Assembly (NCBI GenBank): GCA_023392995.1
Contig: JAEWMZ010000241.1
Coordinates: forward strand, 1-12,637
DNA length: 12,637 bases
Source: Bacillota bacterium
GTDB lineage: Bacteria > Bacillota > Clostridia > Lachnospirales > Lachnospiraceae
Reading direction: 5' to 3'
A model generated the notes under the pieces. It was not told the origin of the DNA. It saw only the letters and a list, made by a program, of their open reading frames with translations, and made no database searches. Shown in pieces: positions 1 to 5,424 of this stretch (position 1 is the first letter of the stretch; every line of letters begins with the position of its first letter). A program made the translations under genes and the position numbers.

Positions 1-1136
1 CCAATATAAAGGCGATTGTAAATAATAAAGTTTATCAATGTAAAATAACCGTAATAGACCCGGAAGGGATAGCCTTTGAACCTGCCTATACCACCATTAT
101 TGCTGGAGGAGCAGGGGTCAATCTAAATCTGGTATCTCGTACCTATAGTGCCAATGAAATCAAGAAGTTCGGAATTAGCTATAAAGTTACTGGTAATGCT
201 TCTGTCAAAATTAATAACGCAGGGCTGGTTACAGCTGCCACAGCGGGAGATTTTAAAATTACAGCCTCAATCCATGGGAAAAATATTCGGACGATTGATA
301 TGAAAGCAGTCACTTATGACGGTTTTACCGTTCCTGAGCTATGGCTGGAAACAAATATTGAGGAATATGCCAGTTTTGCAAATAATATTCTTCCGCTGAT
401 GAAGGATGTTGAAGTTACTTCAACAAATAGTGAAATTGCGATAGCCGAAAAAAGTTACTTCATAGACTTAAACAGTAATTATAAGCGCTGTGAAGGTATT
501 TATGTAAAGGGGATAAAAGAAGGAACCTGTTATATAAAAGTAACAGTAGCAGGTATTACAAAAGAATTAAAGGTAGTCGTCGGAGATGGATATGAAAAAC
601 TGGATCCGGTTGAGGCCATCAAAAAGAATGATTTGAGTGGTTATACAGGGAAAGAACTGACTACACTGACAACTGTCAGAAAGCTGTTAGACGATAAGAA
701 CCTGTTTTCTGATGCTTTAAGTGACAAAGAAAAGCTTAAAATACTACAGACTTATTTGAATTCCACTTATAGTGGTAAAGCGTATGATGATACCTATCAG
801 GATCTTATCTCGGGCGTAATCATGACCGGCAGCGGAGTATGTGCTTCCTATGCAGAAACCTTTAGTTTTCTGTGCGAAAGCATAGGGATAGAGGTATATT
901 ATGTTATTGGAAGTGCGGATAACAGAAGTGGATCTGGATTTGGGGGGCATGCATGGAACAAGGTAAAGTTGGATGGAACCTGGTATTATATTGATCCTTA
1001 CTGGAATGCCGGGCTTAACAGCTTTAAATATTTCTTATCAGAAAGCCTTTGGGCGGATCACAGGTTAATAGAGGAAGGTTATTTTGCGATTATTATGAAT
1101 AGCGGAGTGCCGCCTTATAGTAATTCGCTAGAATAA
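1..1136 (+). CDS. Ig-like and transglutaminase-like domain protein (5' partial)
   Basis: The reading frame is open from base 3 to the stop at 1134-1136 (377 visible residues), so the gene starts before the window. The ATG at 300 is internal. The first two thirds look like tandem bacterial Ig-like (BIG2-type) segments: short beta-strand blocks with patterns such as a 'VTSTNSEIA...VKGIKEGTCYIKV' layout. The C-terminal part is a transglutaminase-like (cysteine protease fold) domain. The likely nucleophile Cys is in GVCASYA (codon 840-842), His in GGHAWN (948-950) and Asp in YYIDPYWN (993-995), in the usual order and spacing for the triad. Proteins with this layout are normally exported and cell-surface attached, acting on peptide or cell-wall substrates. 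The N-terminus with any signal peptide is outside the window, so export is inferred. The substrate cannot be predicted. The domain call is solid; the biological role is unknown. Confidence 0.85.
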   Translation, partial: NIKAIVNNKVYQCKITVIDPEGIAFEPAYTTIIAGGAGVNLNLVSRTYSANEIKKFGISYKVTGNASVKINNAGLVTAATAGDFKITASIHGKNIRTIDMKAVTYDGFTVPELWLETNIEEYASFANNILPLMKDVEVTSTNSEIAIAEKSYFIDLNSNYKRCEGIYVKGIKEGTCYIKVTVAGITKELKVVVGDGYEKLDPVEAIKKNDLSGYTGKELTTLTTVRKLLDDKNLFSDALSDKEKLKILQTYLNSTYSGKAYDDTYQDLISGVIMTGSGVCASYAETFSFLCESIGIEVYYVIGSADNRSGSGFGGHAWNKVKLDGTWYYIDPYWNAGLNSFKYFLSESLWADHRLIEEGYFAIIMNSGVPPYSNSLE

Positions 1137-1144
1137 TGGAGTGC

Positions 1145-1162
1145 AAGGAACTATCCTTTTTT
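1145..1162 (+). terminator. Weak candidate terminator after the transglutaminase gene
   Basis: A 5-bp stem AAGGA/TCCTT (1145-1149 with 1154-1158) with a 4-nt loop is followed by four more T residues (1159-1162), 9 bases after the stop codon. The position and T-run fit an intrinsic terminator, but the stem is short and AT-rich, so this is tentative. Confidence 0.3.
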
Positions 1163-1258
1163 CAACTGATGAGATGAACTGCTTAAATACATTGGAATAT
1201 ATGTATAGGATATATGTAGCTGAATATATGTCTTTGAAACATATGTATTTGAAATGTG

Positions 1259-1289
1259 ATACAATGCATTACTTTTTAATGCATTGTAT
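1259..1289. repeat. 13-bp-arm palindrome upstream of the toxin-antitoxin promoter
   Basis: ATACAATGCATTA (1259-1271) and its exact reverse complement (1277-1289) flank a 5-nt CTTTT spacer. The core CATTGTATT recurs as a direct repeat at 1303-1311. The palindrome ends 40 bp upstream of the -35 box of the toxin-antitoxin promoter. It may be a protein-binding site (for example a RelB-type autorepressor) or an AT-only terminator hairpin for the upstream gene. No T-run follows it, which favours an operator. Confidence 0.5.
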
Positions 1290-1329
1290 TGCATATTAAA
1301 TACATTGTATTAAAATATAGGAAACTTTG

Positions 1330-1358
1330 TTGACAATGTGCATATGATACTCTATAAT
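1330..1358 (+). promoter_or_regulatory. Consensus sigma-A promoter of the relB-yoeB module
   Basis: TTGACA at 1330-1335 and TATAAT at 1353-1358 are separated by exactly 17 bp, a perfect match to the vegetative sigma-factor consensus. The antitoxin start codon is at 1381, leaving a very short leader that holds an AAAGGAG ribosome binding site (1366-1372). A promoter this strong is typical of modules that then repress themselves through the antitoxin. Confidence 0.85.
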
Positions 1359-1380
1359 TATTTATAAAGGAGATGATAGA

Positions 1381-1647
1381 ATGCCGCAAACAACAATGAG
1401 TATTCGAATGGATGAGAACCTTAAAAAGCAATTTGAAATGCTTTGCAATGAATTTGGTATGAATGCAACTACAGCAATGACAGTATTCGCAAAAGCAGTA
1501 GTGCGTGAAAAAAAAATTCCATTTGAAATAAGTGCTTCTTTTGATCCATTTTATAGTGAAACTAACATGGAAGCCTTAAAACAGTCAATTGCTCAAGCAG
1601 AAGCAGGTCACTTGACTAGACATGATCTGATTGAGGTAGATGAGTGA
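1381..1647 (+). CDS. relB: RelB/DinJ-family antitoxin
   Basis: An 88-residue protein whose N-terminus (MPQTTMSIRMDENLKKQFE, then a helix-turn-helix stretch around NEFGMNATTAMTVFAKAVV) matches the ribbon-helix-helix fold of the RelB/DinJ family: a DNA-binding N-terminal half and a toxin-neutralising C-terminal half. The PFEI motif that follows the RHH region in DinJ proteins is present (residues 47-50). It has an AAAGGAG site 8 nt before the ATG and a consensus promoter just upstream. The stop codon overlaps the start of the toxin gene by 4 bp (GTGA), so the two are translationally coupled. Expected role: bind and neutralise the toxin, and repress the module's own promoter. Family call is confident; the autorepression is inferred from the family. 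Confidence 0.9.
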   Translation: MPQTTMSIRMDENLKKQFEMLCNEFGMNATTAMTVFAKAVVREKKIPFEISASFDPFYSETNMEALKQSIAQAEAGHLTRHDLIEVDE

Positions 1648-1898
1648 ATAAAGAATGGACGGATCAGGCGTGGGAAGACTATTTGTATTGGTTCTCAGAG
1701 GATAAAAAGATATTAAAGAGAATTAATCAACTGATTAAGGATATTGATAGAAACTATTATGAAGGTATCGGTAAGCCAGAACCACTAAAACATGAGCTGC
1801 AAGGATATTGGAGTCGAAGGATTGATGATTCTAATCGATTGGTTTACAAAATAAAGGATGGCAAAATATTGATATACCAATGTAAGAATCATTACTAA
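1644..1898 (+). CDS. yoeB: Txe/YoeB-family mRNA interferase toxin
   Basis: An 84-residue protein with the same length and pattern as E. coli YoeB: KxINxLIKD, GKPEPLKH, GYWSRRI, HRLVY-like NRLVYKI, and the C-terminal Cys-Lys-Asn-His-Tyr. The residues used for catalysis in YoeB are conserved at the same numbers: Glu46 (in GKPEPLKH), Arg65 and His83. YoeB binds the 70S A site and cleaves mRNA there. The start is GTG (1644-1646), overlapping the antitoxin stop. The in-frame context is forced because the nearby ATG at 1640 is out of frame and stops at once. A GAGGT ribosome binding site sits 6 nt upstream. The toxin appears intact, so the antitoxin is probably needed for survival. Confidence 0.93.
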   Translation: MNKEWTDQAWEDYLYWFSEDKKILKRINQLIKDIDRNYYEGIGKPEPLKHELQGYWSRRIDDSNRLVYKIKDGKILIYQCKNHY

Positions 1899-1936
1899 AC
1901 ACCAGGATTAGTTAGGTGAAAACCCTAGTTATATCT

Positions 1937-2016
1937 AAGCTTTATCTGGCTTGTATTATATATAACGATCATTTTGCAAATTACTGCTTGCAATTATTGG
2001 ATACATTTGCTATAAT
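1937..2016. repeat. 80-bp direct repeat, left copy (target duplication of the IS)
   Basis: Identical over 80 bp to 4628-4707 (constant offset 2691). It starts with AAGCTTTATCTGG and ends with GCTATAAT. The sequences diverge immediately outside on both sides. It directly abuts the left end of the insertion element. It contains a complete promoter-like arrangement (TTGCAA 1988-1993, 17 bp, TATAAT 2011-2016, with the TGn extension) pointing into the element. Confidence 0.93.
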
Positions 2017-2030
2017 CTCAAGTTTTGAAC
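2017..2030. repeat. Left terminal inverted repeat of the IS
   Basis: CTCAAGTTTTGAAC matches the reverse complement of 4614-4627 (CCCGAGTTTTGAAC) at 12 of 14 positions, with a perfect 10-bp core AGTTTTGAAC. It starts directly after the left 80-bp target copy. Confidence 0.85.
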
Positions 2031-2032
2031 AT

Positions 2033-2073
2033 AAATCGGCGCAACCCTTGTAAACACTGGGTTGCGCCGATTT
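2033..2073. terminator. Perfect 15-bp hairpin inside the left IS end
   Basis: AAATCGGCGCAACCC (2033-2047) pairs perfectly with GGGTTGCGCCGATTT (2059-2073) around an 11-nt loop. It lies between the transposase stop (2123) and the element's left end, 16 bp in from that end. As a GC-rich stem ending in U-rich arms it could terminate the transposase message on the minus strand and also block transcription entering from the promoter in the left target copy. There is no long T-run on either side, so the terminator role is probable rather than certain. Confidence 0.65.
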
Positions 2074-2122
2074 CTTTGTATAGCGTACAGACATCTTTTT
2101 TAAGAATAATAAAAAATATTTA

Positions 2123-3934
2123 TTAGTATCGTAGAAGACGTTGTATCTGCTGGCGTGTACGGTATTTATTGTCTAATTCCATGTCAAAGGCTCTGCCACA
2201 GGCTGCAAGGATCTCATCGTAATAAGTGAACTGATAGGTGTTTGTATCAAGAGGCACACAACAATAGTTTTTCAAGGTATTTATGATTTTTCCAACAGGA
2301 TATTTGTTCTCCAGTTTTGTCTGCAGCAAACGGATTAGTACCAGTGCAGTAAAACAGGTCGTGAAGTGTGCATCTATGTGGTCGTTGGTACGAACAAAGA
2401 TCGGTCTGGAATCAAACTCTGTTTTGGATATTTTGAAGGTATCCTCGATACGGATCATGCCACGGTAAACCTCTCGCATTTCTGTATCTGACATATTTAA
2501 TTCACTGGTTACGATGGAATAATACCCATCATATTTCTTTTCTTCTTCGATTTTCTTTAAATCCAGCTCGAGTGATTTCCCTTCAACGATTTCTCCTGTG
2601 TTTTTGTCGAAAGCTATGTTTAGGACATATGCAGCGGAGCCTGCAGATGTTACTTTATCATACTTCTTGGGATGCTTAATCAAATCTTTTGCCCGTTGAA
2701 TCATTACTTCTCTGTCGGCCTGTTGTTTTTTTGCATATTTTTCTGAATAATAGACCATTTGCTTTTGGTCAATAGAGACTGTTTTCTTTAATGGATTCTT
2801 TCTCCCTGGTTTTGTTACATTTACGTGTAGTTCTTTGGGATGAATTCTGGATTTGTGCTGAAACGATACTTCTTCTCCATCATCATTTATGACTTTATTA
2901 ATGCGGTATCCACCCTCTAAAACCCATTTTTTAAATTCTGCATCTGCTCCTCTTATTGATTGCCCATAGACGTATCCGTCACGCTGATTATGATTTCCTT
3001 TATTATCTCCGTTCAGATAATAAATGTTGTCAGAGGTATTTAATCCTCTGTCTGCCACAAAAATAATACGGCTATCAGAAAATTCATTTTTAACACGGTT
3101 AATAATCGGACGCATATGGACTTTCTCGGATTCATTTCCTGGAAATAAATCAAAAGCGAGAGGGATGCCGTTTCGATCCATCAGTAACCCCATTTCAACA
3201 ATGGGATCTGGGCGGTGGTTCTTTTCGGGACCACGTTTCCTGTATTTTGCAGCTGCCGGATTCCCTTCTTTATCCACCGGGTTACCGTTATCATCCAGCG
3301 TATCCATATCTGACCGTCCAATATCAAAGTAATAATTCGTGCAGTCAAAATAAGATACGGACATGTCCCTGGTACAGATATTATCAGAATGGTCATAAAT
3401 CCATTTTTGCAGGGCTTCCTTATTGTCACAGATGATGTCTAATGCGTGGTAGATGTCATCAAGGGAAAAATCACCAAAGTCTTCAAAGTAGAAATTCCTG
3501 TGTTCAAAGGTTCCTTTCTTTGAGGCAGGATTAAGAATACGCGAGAAGACAAGCAACCGGAAAATCTGATCCACACTGAATTCTACGGAAAGATTTCTTG
3601 TCTTCCAGTTCCAAAATTTATCCAGTTCCAGTTTTTTATACAACTCCTTTAACACACCGTAACCGATGTTGCGTACATCGTCTGTATCAGTATTCATTTT
3701 TGTATGGGAGCCGATCGTTATGGTGATAAATTTTTCTGTCTTCTTTTGTTCCGTCATCTCCAAGGCTTTTTGAGTAAAGAAAGCGATGGGATCATCGTAT
3801 TCCGCTTTTAAGGCTTCTAAATATCCGAGACTCTGGACCGTACGGGTTCGGCTTTGCCTGCTGGAACTGTCATAATAGCTTTCCTGAATTGCAAGGTAAA
3901 TACCCTGAGGGCGCTTAATCTTACGTAAATACAT
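2123..3934 (-). CDS. IS1634-family DDE transposase
   Basis: A full-length 603-residue transposase of the IS1634 family (IS4-like DDE group). The N-terminal segment (about 1-190) is the DNA-binding and multimerisation part. The catalytic core shows Asp197 in SYFDCTNYYF, Asp295 in IFVADRGLN and Glu497 in IRIEDTFKISK, where the E-x6-K spacing fits the IS4-type signature. The insertion domain between the second Asp and the Glu is long and contains the YDGYYSIVTS motif (468-477) typical of this group. These assignments are by motif reading. The start codon at 3932-3934 has a GGAGG site 8 nt upstream, embedded in the end of the kinase gene, so translation of the two is coupled. No frameshift or internal stop is visible, so the enzyme should be functional for cut-and-paste or related transposition of the element. 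Confidence 0.93.
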   Translation of the reverse strand: MYLRKIKRPQGIYLAIQESYYDSSSRQSRTRTVQSLGYLEALKAEYDDPIAFFTQKALEMTEQKKTEKFITITIGSHTKMNTDTDDVRNIGYGVLKELYKKLELDKFWNWKTRNLSVEFSVDQIFRLLVFSRILNPASKKGTFEHRNFYFEDFGDFSLDDIYHALDIICDNKEALQKWIYDHSDNICTRDMSVSYFDCTNYYFDIGRSDMDTLDDNGNPVDKEGNPAAAKYRKRGPEKNHRPDPIVEMGLLMDRNGIPLAFDLFPGNESEKVHMRPIINRVKNEFSDSRIIFVADRGLNTSDNIYYLNGDNKGNHNQRDGYVYGQSIRGADAEFKKWVLEGGYRINKVINDDGEEVSFQHKSRIHPKELHVNVTKPGRKNPLKKTVSIDQKQMVYYSEKYAKKQQADREVMIQRAKDLIKHPKKYDKVTSAGSAAYVLNIAFDKNTGEIVEGKSLELDLKKIEEEKKYDGYYSIVTSELNMSDTEMREVYRGMIRIEDTFKISKTEFDSRPIFVRTNDHIDAHFTTCFTALVLIRLLQTKLENKYPVGKIINTLKNYCCVPLDTNTYQFTYYDEILAACGRAFDMELDNKYRTRQQIQRLLRY

Positions 3935-3937
3935 GGA

Positions 3938-4483
3938 CTATGCCTCCGCTCTGTCGAGATGATATTCCATAATCAATGCATCAGCCACATCTTCCGGCGG
4001 TCTGCCGGATATATGAAATTGGTGTTTGATATCAGCGTAAATGGAACCGTACCATTCGAGGTCTTCACTAATTTCTGAAAGATAATAATTCCTATGCTCA
4101 TTTTTATAGTCGTCATCTTTATAGATATTATCATTTTCATCGCTGAAAACCAGACGATCAAAAATATTTTCAGCCGAATCAATCAGTTCGATGGAAAATA
4201 TACCAGAGGAAGACAACATTGGCTGAATCGTCTGTATGTAGGACAGCGGGGTAACTGCCACAACCTTGTCCCCTTTGCGAGCAATAAGTGAGTTGATAAG
4301 GTCACAGCGTATCTGATCTCGTTCACTAAGTGTCCCGGTTGAAACAAAGTCTTCCAATGTAGTGTTACGATGCTTTTTAATCTCTTCATCAAGATCGTAA
4401 AAATCATACCCTAAACGATACGCAAGCAACTCTCCAGTGGTAGATTTGCCAACATTTGATACTCCAAATAATAGTATTGTCAT
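3938..4483 (-). CDS. Shikimate-kinase-like P-loop protein carried by the IS
   Basis: A 181-residue protein with a Walker A loop G7-x4-GKST (GVSNVGKST) followed by GELLAYRLGYDFYDLDEEIKK, the same order as the N-terminus of shikimate kinases (P-loop, then the D-x-DEEI substrate/metal motif at residues 30-35). It departs from true shikimate kinase further on: the Gly-Gly-Gly substrate loop expected after the VVA strand (residues 74-77) reads VTPLS here. A shikimate substrate is therefore doubtful. It sits 3 bp upstream of the transposase, has a strong GGAGG site 7 nt before its ATG, and lies wholly between the terminal inverted repeats, so it moves with the element. It could be a regulator or helper for transposition, a small-molecule kinase, or a passenger. 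The sequence does not decide between these. It was not acquired as part of the aro pathway, since no other aro gene is present. Confidence 0.75.
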   Translation of the reverse strand: MTILLFGVSNVGKSTTGELLAYRLGYDFYDLDEEIKKHRNTTLEDFVSTGTLSERDQIRCDLINSLIARKGDKVVAVTPLSYIQTIQPMLSSSGIFSIELIDSAENIFDRLVFSDENDNIYKDDDYKNEHRNYYLSEISEDLEWYGSIYADIKHQFHISGRPPEDVADALIMEYHLDRAEA

Positions 4484-4510
4484 AACGCTTCCTCCATATT
4501 ATATAGTTAT

Positions 4511-4519
4511 ATTATAACA
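4511..4519 (-). promoter_or_regulatory. Extended -10 promoter of the kinase-transposase operon
   Basis: On the minus strand the sequence reads TGTTATAAT, a perfect -10 hexamer with the TGn extension, 28 bp upstream of the kinase start codon. No good -35 box is found 17 bp further upstream (TGGCGC), which fits a weak, extended -10 type promoter as often seen for transposases. Confidence 0.55.
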
Positions 4520-4569
4520 TATTCCATTAGATTGCGCCATACTAAAAATACTAAATATAGACAAAAAAT

Positions 4570-4597
4570 TTCCAGCAATCACAAGGGTTTGCTGGAA
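4570..4597 (-). terminator. Hairpin with T-run inside the right IS end
   Basis: TTCCAGCAA (4570-4578) pairs with TTGCTGGAA (4589-4597) around a 10-nt loop. Read on the minus strand the stem is followed by ATTTTTTGT, which makes an intrinsic terminator pointing into the element, upstream of its own promoter. It would stop outside minus-strand transcription from reaching the kinase and transposase genes. Confidence 0.6.
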
Positions 4598-4613
4598 CCA
4601 TTTTATATATTCA

Positions 4614-4627
4614 GTTCAAAACTCGGG
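4614..4627. repeat. Right terminal inverted repeat of the IS
   Basis: GTTCAAAACTCGGG is the partner of the left inverted repeat at 2017-2030 (12/14 matches as reverse complement). The right 80-bp target copy begins at the next base. Confidence 0.85.
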
Positions 4628-4707
4628 AAGCTTTATCTGGCTTGTATTATATATAACGATCATTTTGCAAATTACTGCTTGCAATTATTGGATACATTTG
4701 CTATAAT
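4628..4707. repeat. 80-bp direct repeat, right copy (target duplication of the IS)
   Basis: Exact copy of 1937-2016. It ends on the final T of a TATAAT box. This copy sits directly upstream of rimP and supplies the operon's promoter. In the pre-insertion chromosome only one copy would be expected. Confidence 0.93.
4679..4707 (+). promoter_or_regulatory. Probable promoter of the rimP-nusA-infB operon
   Basis: TTGCAA (4679-4684) and TATAAT (4702-4707) are separated by 17 bp, and the -10 box is preceded by TGC (extended -10). Transcription would begin near 4714 and give a leader of about 100 nt before rimP. The promoter lies entirely inside the right target-duplication copy. An identical promoter occurs at 1988-2016 in the left copy. 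Confidence 0.75.
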
Positions 4708-4739
4708 GATTTAGATGCTAAATGATAAGACTAATTAAG

Positions 4740-4759
4740 GAGTGGACGAAAGTCCACTC
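4740..4759 (+). promoter_or_regulatory. Leader hairpin upstream of rimP
   Basis: GAGTGGAC (4740-4747) and GTCCACTC (4752-4759) form a perfect 8-bp stem closed by a GAAA tetraloop, followed by TTATTCTTT. It lies about 25 nt into the predicted rimP operon transcript. The GNRA-type loop makes it a very stable RNA hairpin. It could act as a 5'-end stabiliser, a leaky attenuator or a binding site. The U-run is interrupted, so full termination is unlikely. Confidence 0.55.
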
Positions 4760-4815
4760 TTATTCTTTGCTGTAAGCAGGTGACAATTTTTTATTTTGAG
4801 AAAGTAGGGATTTGG

Positions 4816-5283
4816 ATGACAAAGCATGAAGAATATGAGCACAAGACGGAAGCACTATTGGAACCGATATTAAAGGCGAATAATTTTGAGCTTTATGATA
4901 TTGAGTATGTGAAGGAAGGCGGCAATTGGTTTCTTCGGGCATACATCGATAAGGATAACGGTATTTCAGTAGATGATTGTGAATTGGTGAGCAGAGCATT
5001 AAGTGATTTGCTGGATAAGCATGATTTTATACCGGATTCCTATATTCTGGAGGTTAGCTCACCGGGACTTGGCCGACAGTTAAAGAGAGATAAGCATTTT
5101 GAGAAAAGCATTGGTGAAGAAGTGGAAGTTAAGCTGTATAAAGCTTTAAATAAGAAGAAAGAATTCGTGGGATTGCTTATCGCCTTTGATCAGGAGAATA
5201 TAACGATTGAGCTGGAAGGCGGTTCAACCATGGTAATAGCGCGTTCCGATATTGCTACTGTGCGTCTTACCTTTGATTTTTAA
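4816..5283 (+). CDS. rimP: Ribosome maturation factor RimP
   Basis: RimP binds the free 30S subunit in the cytoplasm and assists late maturation. The protein carries the family motif VSSPGLGRQLKR in the middle and an SH3-like C-terminal part ending IATVRLTFDF. I choose the ATG at 4816 (155 residues, the usual RimP size), which has AGGGA 5 nt upstream. The in-frame GTG at 4780 would add 12 residues (MTIFYFEKVGIW) but lacks a good ribosome binding site. This is the first gene of the operon. It is followed by a 141-bp gap, with unusual tandem repeats, before the chosen start of nusA. Confidence 0.95.
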   Translation: MTKHEEYEHKTEALLEPILKANNFELYDIEYVKEGGNWFLRAYIDKDNGISVDDCELVSRALSDLLDKHDFIPDSYILEVSSPGLGRQLKRDKHFEKSIGEEVEVKLYKALNKKKEFVGLLIAFDQENITIELEGGSTMVIARSDIATVRLTFDF

Positions 5284-5304
5284 GAAATAAGAATCAATAT
5301 TAAT

Positions 5305-5410
5305 AGAAGGAGGGAAATCCTCCTAGATCAAGCTACAACAATTTATGATTATCAGAAGGAGGAAAATCCTCCTATCAAGCTACAACAAATTTATAATTAT
5401 CTGAAGGAGG
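5305..5410 (+). repeat. Tandem SD/anti-SD repeats in the rimP-nusA gap
   Basis: Two near-identical units lie head to tail (5305-5353, 49 bp; 5354-5401, 48 bp), and a third is started and truncated at 5402-5410 where it becomes the nusA ribosome binding site. Each full unit has AGGAGG, a 5-nt loop and CCTCCT (stems 5308-5313/5319-5324 and 5357-5362/5368-5373), followed by a conserved CAAGCTACAACAA stretch. The CCTCCT segments are complementary to the real nusA Shine-Dalgarno at 5405-5410, so alternative folding could hide it. Confidence 0.85.
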
Positions 5411-5424
5411 ATTTGACAAAGAAA

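Larger units (their letters stand above)
2017..4627 (-). mobile_element. IS1634-family insertion element with a passenger kinase gene
   Basis: The element is defined by three things seen in the sequence: terminal inverted repeats of 14 bp (12/14 matches), perfect 80-bp direct repeats outside them, and an intact 603-aa DDE transposase inside. IS1634 is known for long, variable target duplications, which explains an 80-bp repeat that would be far too long for most IS families. At 2611 bp it is longer than a simple one-gene IS1634 (about 1.9 kb). The extra length holds a 181-aa P-loop kinase-like gene in the same operon as the transposase, both on the minus strand. Hairpins lie just inside each end. 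The reading frames are unbroken and the target duplications are identical, so the insertion looks recent and the element may be active. Confidence 0.88.

Noticed and set aside
300..302. ATG as start of the transglutaminase-like gene
   Set aside because: The same frame is open back to base 3 with Ig-like sequence, and no ribosome binding site precedes this ATG. The gene begins outside the window.
1937..2016. The 80-bp repeats as a separate MITE or promoter family
   Set aside because: They abut the inverted repeats exactly, are identical, and lack inverted ends of their own. A target duplication is the simpler reading, although a genome search for more copies would settle it.
3024..3435. Open frames on the opposite strand and other frames inside the transposase gene
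   Set aside because: No recognisable product or ribosome binding site, and the intact transposase accounts for the region.
4532..4714. Small plus-strand open frame of 60 codons over the right IS end
   Set aside because: It crosses the inverted repeat and target boundary, has no ribosome binding site, and overlaps the promoter of the rimP operon.
4780..4815. GTG at 4780 as the rimP start
   Set aside because: Adds a non-conserved 12-residue leader without a good ribosome binding site. The ATG at 4816 has AGGGA at good spacing and gives the usual length.
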